This document shows positions 51,080-62,786 of a stretch of 64,000 nt of DNA, one piece after another; the first letter of the stretch is position 1, and every line of letters begins with the position of its first letter. Location: positions 42,539,832 to 42,603,831 of the forward strand of contig CM057843.1 in assembly GCA_030068075.1 (NCBI GenBank). The letters are read 5' to 3'. This stretch comes from Paguma larvata. Lineage: Eukaryota; Chordata; Mammalia; Carnivora; Viverridae. The notes under the pieces are model-generated. The model was not told where the DNA came from. It ran no database searches and was given only the letters and a program-made list of their open reading frames with translations. The position numbers and the translations under genes are program-made.

Positions 51080-51775
51080 CTCTCAAAGAGAAAATGAACA
51101 AAAGAAGAGATACAAATGGTCAATATTCTTATAAAATTATGTTAAACTGCACTAGAAATCAAGAAATGCAAATAAAAACAATGACATGACTTTTCCAGTT
51201 AACAGATTTACAAAACCAAAAATATTGAAAAAATAAAAACAAGGTTGCTTAGGAATGTGGAGAAACTGATAGGTTCATATTCATTGGTCAGATGTAAATT
51301 GGTGCTTTTTTTGAAGAGCAGTTTGATATATATATGTATCGAAAGCCTTAAAAGTGTATACACCCTTTGACCTAACAATTCAGTTTAGATGACATAATCT
51401 GAAATATGTGCAAAGATTAGTATATGAGGATGTTCCTTATAGTGTTATTGAAAATAGCAACGAATTGGAAACAACTTCAGTGTTCAGCATTAGAGGATTA
51501 ATTAACTAAATTGAGGAATATCTTATATAATGAAACACGACTTAGCCATTTCAAGTCATGTTATAAAACAATATTTAATGACTTAGGTAAAGTTTATAAT
51601 ATATTACTAAACAAAAAGGCAAATTGCAAAGCAATCGCATACAAGTTGTACTTGGAAAAAAGTATAGTCATTAAAAACATATTCTGGGTTATAGGATTCT
51701 GAGTGTGTGTATGTGCATGTGTGGTTTCTAGTATCTTCCCATTTTTCTGTAATAAACATAATGAACAGGGAATAC
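51080..51775 (+). repeat. Old L1 3'-region fragment
   Basis: ACAAATGGTCAATATTC, GAAATGCAAATAAAAACAAT and GTAAATTGGTGCTTTT follow the order of the end of ORF2 and the 3' UTR of an old L1. Degraded, not coding. Confidence 0.6.
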
Positions 51776-51789
51776 TTTGTAGTCAAGAA

Positions 51790-52375
51790 AAAAGTTTTTT
51801 TAATGAATGGGAAAGAAAATATGAGAGATATATGTATAATGGAATATTATTTGGCCACAAAAAATAAGAAAATCTTTCATTGCCATTCATGAAACATGGA
51901 TGGATCTAGAGAACATTATACTAAGTGAAGTAAGTCAGATAAAGACAAAGACAAATGCTGTATGCCCTCACTGATATATGGAATCTAAAAATATCAAACT
52001 CATAAAACAAAACAAAACAAAACAAAAAACAGATGGGTGGTTGCCAGAGGCAGGGGGTAGAGGACTAATGTGAAAAGTGGCCAGAGGGTACAAGCTTCCA
52101 GTTATCAGATGAGTAAGTTCTGAGTATGTAATATACACCGTGGTGGCTATAGTTCACTGTATTGTGTACTTTAAAGTTGCTAAGAGAGATCTTAAAAGTT
52201 CTTACGACACAGGCACACGTATACAAGTTGTAACTATATGAGGTACTAGATCGGTTAAACAACTTTAATTTGATAATCATTTTGCAATATATATGTATGT
52301 CAAATTATTACGTTGTATACCTTAAACTTACACCACGTTTTATGTCAGTTGTATCTCAATAAAGCTGGGGAGAAA
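51790..52375 (+). repeat. L1 3' UTR fragment
   Basis: AATGGAATATTATTTGGCCA, ATGGATGGATCTAGAG, GGTTGCCAGAGGCAGGGGGT and a final TATCTCAATAAAGCTG are the typical L1 3' end in order. Confidence 0.7.
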
Positions 52376-53329
52376 ATTTTTATTTTTTAAATGAATTTTG
52401 TGTGTTGATTTAGAATGAGAAACTCGTTTTATTTTCAGTTAGTATTTCCTTTTTAGGAGCAGAAAATACTTAGTTTGTGATGTTTGTGTTAAATATTTGG
52501 CATAGTATACTTATTTGGTATGGTTTATGACATCTTTTATTGAAGAACTATATTCAAATCATTCTAATTATACTTAGTGTTTTCAGAGTTAAAATATTTG
52601 AACTTGAGGACTGAGTTATTTTCTCTACTTTGGAATGGTCCATATTTTTATATATAATCTGATGGTGAATTATATTGTTTTATAAATGTAATAAAGAGAT
52701 TATATGGCTTTACTCGTGTATGAGCACCACTCATTTCATACTGAAGATGTGTGTTCTTTTTTTTTTCAACATTTGAAAAAAAAATTTAGGTCTTGTTTAA
52801 GTCCTGGTAACCCTAAGCAGTGGATTATTTCAGTATTTCAGAAAAATATTTTCAAATATTTTCTGTATTTGCTTTTGTTCTGCTTTCTGTATCGTGATGA
52901 TACCTACAAAGATTAATGGGTTTATGGATTTTTTTTCCTTGTAATTCCGTTAGTCATGCTTAATGACTTCTCTAAATGTGTATTATGTATTCATTGGGGA
53001 GTATCTGGTAAAGGAAATCTCTAGTGAAAGATACTTTCTCTTGGGTATCTGTCATTGCTAATACAAGAGACTTGTGTTCTGCCTGAATTAAATTCACACT
53101 AAATACTTTCTTTGTAATTAGATTTAGTGTTTAAAAGCATTTTGACATTTTAAGAAGTTTAAAGAAGAAAGATGCTAATAAGTTACAAGTTGATGTTTTA
53201 GGAGAATTCTGGAGCACAGGTATTTAGGTCTTAGCATTTTTGCAGCAAATGAAATTACAATATTAAAAAAATTATACATATATGTATGGGTATACCTAAA
53301 AGAAGACCTACTTACTTTTTTTAGTTTTT

Positions 53330-53444
53330 AAATTTTTTAAAGATTTTTTTTAAAAGTAATCTCTACACCCAACATGGGGTTCAAACTCACAACCTCAATT
53401 TCAAGAGTTGCACACTCTACCAACTGAGCCAGCCACGCACTCCT
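53330..53444 (-). repeat. Short tRNA-type SINE, antisense
   Basis: AAGTAATCTCTACACCCAAC through CCAACTGAGCCAGCCACGC. Confidence 0.85.
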
Positions 53445-54289
53445 GACCTACTTATTTTATGTATAATTCAACTCGGTAAAAATCTTACTTCACCTTGTAA
53501 TTGTGCCTTGTAATTTATCATAATGGAACTTCTGTGACAGAATTTTAAGTCAGTTGCGAGAATACTAAAACATAAAAGAAATCATATAGTACTTTTTAGT
53601 GCTTTTTAAACCTAAATCCGTAAGTAGTTAATTCAAATATATAAAGATAAATAAATATTTTTGTGCATTAAAGATCAAACCATAAACATATATTGCCCAA
53701 TATGCCTTCATAAATAGATCCTGTTGATATTATGGTTTCTTTTTGCTTATTACTTCTTACCTCCTCTGACTCCTGAAAGTGTGACCAATCTTATTTAACT
53801 CAAAACTATATTTTCCTTTGGCTTCAGTTCATTTATCATTGCTGATTTTCTCTGTAATCTGTTTTATCACTATGATGTTATCATGACCAGTTAAAATAAT
53901 TCTTTTCTGTACCTGAATCACTTTTACCAAATCATGAGATACTTTGAGAATCCTATAAATTTGGGGCCTCAAATTTAGCATCATATGTTTAATAATATGG
54001 CATCAGCAAATTGTAGAATATATTTTAAAATTAATATATAAAATGACTTATTGCTTTAGAACTAGTTACTTGATTGTATTCTAGTCTTTATCTGATTTTG
54101 AGAGCTTGGTTATCCTCACAAAGACAAGTCTTTTCTAAGTCTATAAATCTTAAGGTTATCTCTTTAATGGAGGTCAAATATATGTAAGATTCAAAAGTCT
54201 GTAGAAAAATTATTTCTTTCAAAAGTTAACATAATTTTGTTTGAAACTCTGTAATCTGTTTTTTGTCTCGTAGCTGCCAGAGGACTTTT

Positions 54290-54915
54290 TTTTTTTAATT
54301 AATAATTTATTTTTTAATTTATATCCAAGTTAGCATATGGTGCAACAATGATTTCAGGAGTAGATTCTTTAATGCCCCTTACCCATTTAGATCATCCTCC
54401 CCCACAATCCCTCTAGCAACCCTCTGTTCTCCGTATTTAAGAGTCTCTTATGTTTTGTCCTCTTCCCTGTTTTTATATTATTTTTGCTTCTCTTGCCTTG
54501 TGTTCATCTGTTTTGAACATGTCTTAAAGCCCTCATATAAAGTCATATGATATTTGTTTCTCTGAATGACTAATTTTGCTTAGCATAATACTCTCTAGTT
54601 CCATCCACATAGTTGCAAATGGCAAGATTTCATTCTTTTTGATAGCCGTGTAATACTCCATTGTATATATATACCACATCTTCTTTATCCATTCATCCGT
54701 CGATGGACATTTGGGCTTTTTCCATACTTTGGCTATTGTTGATAGCACTGCTATAAACATTGGGGTACATGTGCCCTCAAAACAGCATACCTGTATCCCT
54801 TGGATAAATACCTAGTAGTGCATTTGCTGGGTCGTAGGGTAGTTCTATTTTTAATTTTTTGAGGAGCCACCATACTGTTTTCCAGAGTAGCTGCACCAGT
54901 TTGCATTCCCCACAG
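54290..54915 (-). repeat. L1 3'-end, antisense, 5'-truncated
   Basis: Reading minus, from CTGGTGCAGCTACTCTGG through TGTATACACAATG-like text to the A-rich end near 54290, this is the 3' end of a carnivore L1. The protein-like stretch MWMELESIMLSKISHSEKQI (54545-54640 region) is a known decayed L1 sequence, not a host gene. Confidence 0.75.
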
Positions 54916-54962
54916 AGGGCTTTTTGAGGTTGTGTACGTGTGTGTGTTTAAAAACACTTCCA

Positions 54963-55173
54963 GGGGTGACTGGAGTGGCTCAATCAGTTGAGTGTCTGAC
55001 TGTTGATTTCGTCTCAGGTCATGATCCCAGCGTCTTGGGATGGAGCCCTGCATCAGGCTCTGTGCTGAGCATGGAGCCTATTTAGTATTCTCTTTCTCTC
55101 TCCCTCCTCCTCCCCCACTGCCTCTCTCCTCTGTTCATGCGTACTCTCTCTATCTAAAATAAATAAAAATAAA
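54963..55173 (+). repeat. CAN-SINE, older subfamily
   Basis: GGAGTGGCTCAATCAGTTGA head, GTCATGATCCCAGCGTC and a TAAAATAAATAAAA tail. Confidence 0.88.
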
Positions 55174-55731
55174 AGCACTTCCAAAGTGAGTAAAGAAATT
55201 TATTCCAAAAATTTCGAGTAATCGGGCTAACCAGTTAAGACTTAGTAAATTTTTGTTGACTGGTAAACGAATGGTCTGTATAATCAATCACATATGCTTT
55301 TTAAGGCAAAATTAAACAACAAGGTGCCCCATTAAACTATATTTGCCAGAGATTATTAACCATTTGGAGATTAGGGGACCTTTTGAGACTCTAATGAAAC
55401 CATTGACTCTCTTCCCAGTAAAATACACAGAAACATAAAATTTTGCATACATTTCAAGAGACCCATGGACTCAGGTTACAAGCCCCTAATATAAACAACC
55501 AACCAGCTCTCCATTAACACAGGTAGTGGATGATCTAAATTTATAAAAATGTGGACTTATTTAGAAACCTCTAGTCTGATCTTGTTACATGGGGGCTCTG
55601 GAGAGACTTATTTTCCCCCAGGAATGCAGTAAATATCAATGTACTTCAACATTTTTAAGGTATGTATTCCATTGGATAGCCCTAACATAATTTAGTTAAT
55701 CCACTAATATCTATTAATGGATATTTAAGTT

Positions 55732-55945
55732 GGGGGCACCTGGGTTGCTCAGTTGGTTAAGCATTAGACTCTTGATTTCAGCTCAGACCGTAATCACAGG
55801 GTCATGGGATCCCCATATCAGGCTCTGTGCTGGTCATGGAGCCTGTTCGAGATTCTCCGTCTCTCCCTCTGTCCTTCCCCTGCTTGTTTGCACGCACGTG
55901 TTCTCTCTCTCTCTCTCTGTCTCTCTCTCTCAAAAAAAAAAAAAG
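55732..55945 (+). repeat. CAN-SINE, older subfamily
   Basis: GGGTTGCTCAGTTGGTTAAG head, GGGTCATGGGATCC and a 13-base A tail. Confidence 0.9.
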
Positions 55946-56159
55946 ATATTTAAGTTTCCAGGTTTTCTATTTTATAAACAACACTGTGATGCAGGTTCTT
56001 AGTCTAAGTGCGTTTTTTGCATTTACTGTACCATCCTCTTAATGTAAGTTCTTCAAGTGGAGTTGCTGAGCTCTCTGCACAAATAGTGCCAAAACACCCC
56101 CCAGAAAAACTACCCCAGTCAACATGCCGAACAAGAACTAGTTCATGAAGGGGATGGCC

Positions 56160-56880
56160 ATTTCCCCACATCTTCCATAACTGAGAGTTGATAACCTTTA
56201 TATCTTTGCTAGTCTCTCATATTTATATTTCTTTGATTGCTGGCAAGGTTAGACAGCGCTTCACATGTTTATTGGCCATTTTGTTTCTTTGTGATTTGCC
56301 TTTTTTTTTTTTAAGTTTATTTATTTGGGGGTGGGGCAGAGAGAGGAGAGAGAAAATCCCAAGTAGGCTCTGTGCTATCAACGTAAATCCCAACATAAGG
56401 CTCAATCCCACGAACCATGAGATCATTACCTGAGCCAATGCCTCACAGATAGCCACCCAAGAGCCCCTGTGATTTGCCCCTTTATATGATTAGCATGGTT
56501 TTCTATATAGCTGTTTGAGTTTTCCCAAAGATCTTTCTGTCTTGCATGTTACAAATAATTTCATCCTGGTTTTTCTCTTTTCTTGGCTTTCAACTTTGTA
56601 TAGTATATTTTTACAGTACAAAATGTTAAATTTTTATGTCGTCTAACAGTTTTTTCTTCTCTGATCTGGCTATTAAGACATGCTTAGAAAAGCTATCTCT
56701 ACTCAAAGTTTATAAAATTTTCATTTGTATTTTCTTTTAGAATGTCTTGTGGTTCTATTTTTTTTTTTTTTTTTTGCATTGAGTTTCTCCACCCATCTGG
56801 AATCTATTCCTGTGTTAGAAGTGAGGTGGGAATTGTAACTTTGTTTTCTTGAAAACAATACTATTTAGTGATCATTCAAT
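56160..56880 (-). repeat. Probable old L1, antisense, split by a SINE
   Basis: T-rich text such as GTTTATTGGCCATTTTG and GCATTGAGTTTCTCCACCC suggests an old L1 read backwards, interrupted by the SINE at 56301-56467. Assigned by eye. Confidence 0.4.
56301..56467 (-). repeat. CAN-SINE, antisense, target duplication
   Basis: Flanked by TGTGATTTGCC at 56290-56300 and 56468-56478, a perfect 11-base duplication. The GA-rich middle is shortened. Confidence 0.92.
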
Positions 56881-57211
56881 ATGTGCCAGGCATTGAGATA
56901 AATGTTTTTACATGTATTAACAATTTTAACCTAAATCAGTTCCAAATATCTAGCCAGTTATCAAAAGGAAAAAATCCACCATTTCCCATCAGCTCCCTCT
57001 TTCTCTACTGAGAGAGCATATGTTTATCATATATTCTAAGTTCTCATATCTGTTCAGATCCACTGCTTCTCTGTTCTGTTCCAGAGATCAGTTTGTCTCT
57101 GAATATACCACATTGTTGTGATTATGGGACATTTTATTTGGACCATTACAGTTTTTTTCCAGAGAGTAAGTCAGAGAGGTGAGAATTTTCATGGACTTCC
57201 TTAGTTCTTTT

Positions 57212-57342
57212 AAAAAACTTTTTAATGTTATTTATTTATTTTTAGAGAGAGAGTGAGAGAGTGTGGGGGAGGGGCAGAGAGAGAATCCGATTCAGGCTCC
57301 ACACTGTCAGTGCAGGCCCGACCTAAGCCACCCAGGAGCCCC
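57212..57342 (-). repeat. CAN-SINE with internal deletion
   Basis: The tail and middle are present but most of the tRNA-like head is missing: sequence jumps from GTGCAGGCCCGACC directly to TAAGCCACCCAGGAGCCCC. Confidence 0.85.
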
Positions 57343-57589
57343 TGGACTTCCTTTGAAATGTGCATTAGGGTAGATTTTTAATCTGACTCAAAATGAATTT
57401 CACATTCTTTGAGTAGATGGTAGTTAATCACCAGTAGTTCCATTAAAGATAACAGTAGATTTAGTCTTATTTTTTAAAAAACAATACTTTGTCTACTCTC
57501 AACTCAAATAGTGTAATTTTATTCTGCTATTTCAGTAAGTATAGTAAAACTTTATTTTTTTAATTTAACTTAAAAGCTTAGGATTGCTA

Positions 57590-57795
57590 GGGTGCCTGGG
57601 CAGCTCAGTTGGTTAAGCGTCTGACTTCAGCTCAGGTCATGAACTCACAGTTTGTGAATTCAAGCCCCACACCAGCCCTCTGCTGTCAGTACAGACCCTG
57701 CTTCGGATCCTCTGTCCCCTCTTTCTCTGCTCCTCCCCCACTTGCACGCACACTCTCTCTCTCTCTCAAAAATAAAAATAAAAAAAAAAAAAAGA
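57590..57795 (+). repeat. CAN-SINE
   Basis: GGGCAGCTCAGTTGGTTAAG head and an AATAAAAATAAAA tail. Confidence 0.92.
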
Positions 57796-57803
57796 AGATA
57801 TTG

Positions 57804-58040
57804 GGGTGTCTGGATGGCTCAGTCGGTTAAGCATCTGACTTTGGCTCAGGTAATGATTCACAGTTTGTGAATTCAAACACAGTTTGTGAATTCAAACCCA
57901 ACGTCGGGCTCTGTGTTGACAGCTCAGAGCCTGGAGCCTGCTTTGGATTCTGTCTCCTTTCCTCTCTGCCCCTCCCTCACTCGTGATCTATCTCTGTTTC
58001 TCTCAAAAATAAACATTAAAAAAACTAAAAAAACAAAAAC
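57804..58040 (+). repeat. CAN-SINE with internal duplication
   Basis: Within the head the unit CACAGTTTGTGAATTCAAA occurs twice in tandem (about 57859-57897). It abuts the copy just upstream. Confidence 0.9.
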
Positions 58041-59543
58041 AAATAGAGTCTCGTGACCTCTGGGAACTGAAGCTATTGCTCTACAAAGGGAGTAGAAGCT
58101 ACTCTTACCTGAAGATGGTATTCCTAAAATTTCCCACCAGACCCCACCCCAAAATACATAGAAACATACACAGATACACTTCCTTTTTATAAAACTGCTG
58201 CACCAAGGCATGATTGAAGCATTATCTACCTCCTGGAAATCCTTCTCTTTTCTTGGGAATAGGCAACCAGTCTGTACTGTAGACTGGAAGACAGACAGGG
58301 GTAGAGGAATTATTTTGTTACTTAATGGTATTCCTGACTAGAAATTCTAACATCTTTTCCTTCAGAAATAAAATTGTAAAGGGTAACTAGGTTTTCTAAG
58401 ATTGTACATCAACTGAGGTTTGGGGGTTAACCTAGGTATTTTTTGTCTCTCTATAACTTTGTTCCTATGGGAAGATGTTACTTGTTCCAAACAACACATG
58501 TGCAAATGCATTTTGGAGTATGAGTCCATTTGTAAGGGGACCAAGAAGAGGATACGGGGAAGATGTGGGGAGCTGTCTGTTGTTTTTATTACAGAAAGGC
58601 GTAAGGGCCTGAGTATTGAACTTTGATGTTTCATCCTAAATTGTCTCTTATCACCTGTATGGCCCTACAACTCTGGAACTAAAACATAAAACAGCTCATT
58701 CTGCTTTAGGTATAACTCAACTATCAAATCACTTTTAGGTAGAGTTTTTCCTTATTTTGTTTTCCTTTTGTGTGTGTTGTTGTTTAAACTGAATTTGCCT
58801 AGGAAAGAAAATTTTTTGATCTTAGCTACTATTCATTTTTATGGTGTACATAAATTTGATGCTTGGAATTTGAGATCTTCTGGTTACAGATGGAATTTTT
58901 TCCTTTCAAAAGAGATCCCCCCTCCCCCTGCCAATGTTAGTTTAATCTTTGGAGGGGAGTAATTTTTCGTTCTCTGTAGATGAGATGATGACAACTCCAA
59001 CTATGTATGAAAGACTGAACAAACAGAGCTTCAGAAGACCAACTTGGTAGAGAGATTCTGGAACCTAGGTAATGCCTAAGCCCCCCTTCCTACCATTCTA
59101 CAGTCCTTTCTACTTAGTTTATCTTAATGGTCTTTTTACATCTCTGATTCTAGAAGGAACCTTTGAAGAAATGGATGGAACTTCTATGTTGCTTTGAATA
59201 TTGGCTGACCTTGAAGCCATATTAGTTAGCTTCTTAATGTTCAATAAAGCACTCTAGCTCTTACTGCTAGATAGGCCTTAGGAACCCCTTTATTTTAGTT
59301 TGGTGTCCAAAGTACATTAGTTATATTAAATATATATATTTTAAACATCTTGATATAGTCTATTGAATATAAATTATTCCTCAATAAAATTGGAGATTAT
59401 TTCCATAAAGAAAGCCTTTTTTTCCAAATATAATATGACAGCCTATTTTAGAATATATAAGATATCTCCTTAAAAATGAAAAAAAATTTAAATTGTTATG
59501 CTCCAGGGAGCCTGATTCTTTTGTTTTAAAATTCATTATATTC

Positions 59544-59760
59544 GGGGTGCTCGAGTGTCTTAGTCGGTTGAGCGCCCGACTTCAGCTCAGGTCATGATCT
59601 CACAGATCAGGAGTTCGAGCCCCGCATCGCGCTCTGTACTGACAGCTCAGAGGCTGGAGCCTGCTTCAGATTCTGTGTCTCCCTCTCTTTCTCTCTCCCC
59701 TGTTCGCTCTCACTCTGTCTCTCTCAAAAATAAACATTAAAAATTTATTTTTAAATAAAT
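59544..59760 (+). repeat. CAN-SINE, perfect target duplication
   Basis: Flanked by AAAATTCATTATATTC at 59528-59543 and 59761-59776, a perfect 16-base duplication. Confidence 0.95.
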
Positions 59761-60944
59761 AAAATTCATTATATTCATTATTATATTGAACAAAAGATTG
59801 TTGTGTTGAATTGAGAAACAGGTGAGGCATTTTCAAGTATTTCAAAATATTTTTGTTATACCTAGGTTTTCACTTTGATGGTACTTGTTATTTTAGTAGA
59901 ATGTGACCTATATTTTATTTCGTGGGAAAAAGAAGGAACGAAGTGTTTGCTAGTCACCTACCACCTTGTGCTGCTATGCATTGAAAGGTAGAAACTGGAG
60001 TCCTATTGAGTTTTTAACTCTATGCCCTATATTTTTAGTACCTCATAGAGGTTGAATCTGCAAATCATCTTTGAAAGATAAATGATTTGATTTGATTGTA
60101 TCAAGCTGGAGAGTTATCCTCTATATCAAACTGTATATCCTGGAAAAAAGCTAGACTAATACTACGCTGAAATGATCTTAACTGTGGAATCCTTTATTAG
60201 ACCCAATTTGTTTTGCATGTACTATATAGCTCCTCAGAGATGACCAGCTTTCCACAGGGATGAACAGATGTCCTGGTTTTATCAGAAATTGCTTTCACAT
60301 TGCCAGGCCTTTCACAAAAGCCAGTCTTCACCCTCCATCTGATTTTGTTGAGGTGCTTTTCAAACTTTTCCCCAAATGTTGGTTTGAATACACAGAATAT
60401 GCTGTTTACTTGTAAGATTTTGTAATAGATGCTATCCTTTATACCCTATGGGGGGGAAAAAAAAAGAAGAAACTTAAAAGCAAAAATTAGGAAGTATAGC
60501 ATAGTCTATATTTATTTGAAATTTAAAGTGTTTAATATCTGATACTAGAATCTAAGTTCCATTAAAGGTGTCTGCTTTGTTCACTGTTATATCCTCAGTA
60601 TCTAGAACAGAACTTGGCATCTAACAGGTGCCTATAAATACTTACTGTTTCTGTGAGGGGGTTTGATCCACTTTTGTTTACAGTAGACAGATACTCATTT
60701 CTGATAATAAGTGTTGACTGGTGTTGAAGATGCCTCAATTCCATTCCAATTCCTTTAATCTCAAAATAGAGGGTGTATCCAGAGACTGCTTCAGCCCTCA
60801 GAAGGGCTGAAAATATGCCTTTTACTGTGGAAGAGAAACGAGAGAGGGGAAAGCCAATTTCCTATGTTTCCTTTGGATTTTAGGGTTTAAGAAGAAATGT
60901 GAGTTCCTTAGGCAAGAACTGTCCTTTTTTTCCCCATTAAAAAA

Positions 60945-61200
60945 TTCGCGTGTATATAATAGTTTACTTATTTAACTAGTTCAGTTCCATTAAGTACATT
61001 TACATTATCATGCAGCTATCACCATCCATCTCCATAACTTTTTCATCATTCAAATTGAAACTGTATCCATTAAACAATAACTCCCCATTCCCTTCTGCAG
61101 CCCTCAGAACCCACCACTCTACATTCTTTCTATAGAAGTTTGGCTATTCTAGGTCCCTCATTTAAGTGGAATCATATAACATTTGTCCCTTTGTGTCTGT
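60945..61200 (-). repeat. Old L1 fragment, antisense
   Basis: ATAACTCCCCATTCCCTTCT, TTTGGCTATTCTAGGTCCCT and GTGGAATCATATAACATTTG are classic text of old L1s read backwards. Confidence 0.6.
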
Positions 61201-61654
61201 TTTTTTTTTTTTTTTCTTTCCCCTGAGTATTTAGTTTTTGCTTTGTACCTAGACCTAGCCAGTGATACATACAAAATAAGTGTCCAAAGACAACTTAATT
61301 CAACAGCTTGTTGCATACCACTAGGGGGGTATTAAAGCTTTGAAAATGTGATTCCTAATCTTTATGTCTGTAGGCTTATCTCCTCCAAGGCTTGCTGATA
61401 ACCTGCGCTGACAGTAATAGCAGAGAGTAGTCTTTCTCCATGTTTCATAAAGCAAATTGTTCTTCTTCTTACAGCCTGATGATGAACTGGAAAATTACTG
61501 GTACATTGTTGTAATTGTTTATACAGACATTAAAACAAACTCTATATAAGGGACTGCAGCTCCGAGAGAGGTTTGATTGTGGCTTCATTAAAAAATTATG
61601 TTCATAACTTGTTTCCGTTCTGTTTTCTATTCTCATTATATCTTCTCGTTCCTT

Positions 61655-61742
61655 CCCTCCCTTTCCTTTCCTTTCCATTCCTCCCTCCCTCCCTCCCTCC
61701 CTCCCTCCCTCCTCCTTCTTCCTTCCTTCCTTCTTTTTCTTT
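61655..61742. repeat. (CCCT)n / (CCTT)n pyrimidine tract
   Basis: About 88 bases of pure or nearly pure pyrimidine: seven CCCT units, then CTTC units, in STAT5B intron 1. Confidence 0.9.
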
Positions 61743-62258
61743 ATTTTATTTTCCTGAGTAGTTGCTGCAGAGACAAGCAAATGCTATGACCCAAATATAA
61801 ATAAAATAGTCACGGCTCTCTTTCATTCTGCCTGGAAGGAGAGGGAGAAAGAAAGTAAGAGAACTAAATTGAAGTTGGAAGTATCCCTAACTTTTTTAAA
61901 GGACAGAACCTAATGTGTTAAGGGAAAAGAGAAATATACCGCTCCCAGTATATTTATATTTATCTAATGGGTAAAGAAAGAGAGAAGGATAGTCTTGGTG
62001 AATGATTTGAAAAAACCTGTGCAATTTAAATTTCAAGTAGGATCTTAACCTATGGACTGTTTTAGAGCCTCCTAAACAGGACATTGAAAATAGGGCCAGT
62101 AAAGAGATTTTCTACCACTGTATCCCTTGCTCACTGACACTGGGCAGATCTCTTCTGCTATTCTCGACTCCCATTTTTCAACTTGTAAAATGGAGGGTCA
62201 CCAGTTAGGTTCATAATCATAGGAGTTTGGCTGAAGCCATTAGAATATGAAAGCCATT

Positions 62259-62364
62259 TTAATTATTTATTTTTAAATAAACTCTATACCCAATGTGGGT
62301 CTTGAACTCACAACCATGAGATCAAGAGTTGCATGCTCTACTGACTGAGCCAACCAGGTACCCC
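62259..62364 (-). repeat. Short tRNA-type SINE, antisense
   Basis: CTCTATACCCAATGTGGGTC through CTGAGCCAACCAGGTACCCC. Confidence 0.85.
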
Positions 62365-62587
62365 TGGAAGGTATTTTTTAAATTCAGCTTTTCTTTTTTT
62401 GCAGGTATTATTATGCCAGAGACAGAAGTATTGACAGTGAGAAATTATCCAAAACCAAGATTAGTTCCTGTTAGAAAGGTGGAAATATTTGTCATGGAAT
62501 TCAGTAACTTCAGTATTCTGGGATTTCTGTTACTTTCAGGATGTTAGGAGAATATTCCAGTTCTTGTGTATATATTAATGGATATAG

Positions 62588-62786
62588 AGGTGCCTGGGTG
62601 GCCCAGTCAGTTGAGCATTCGACTCTGGCTTAGGTCATAATCTCAACGGTTCATGAGTTCAAGCCCTGCATCAGGTTCACTGTTGTTCAGCACAAAGCCT
62701 GCTTTGGATCCTTCATCCTCTCTCTCTGCCTCTCTTCTGTGTGTACTCTCTCTCTGTCTCTCAAAAATAAATAAACATTTAAAGAA
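62588..62786 (+). repeat. CAN-SINE, target duplication
   Basis: GGTGCCTGGGTGGCCCAGTC head; flanked by ATATTAATGGAT at 62572-62583 and 62787-62798, a perfect 12-base duplication. Confidence 0.94.

Noticed and set aside
54533..54760. Protein-like frame with MEYYTAIKKNEILPF
   Set aside because: This is decayed L1 3'-end text, common across mammalian genomes, not a host gene.
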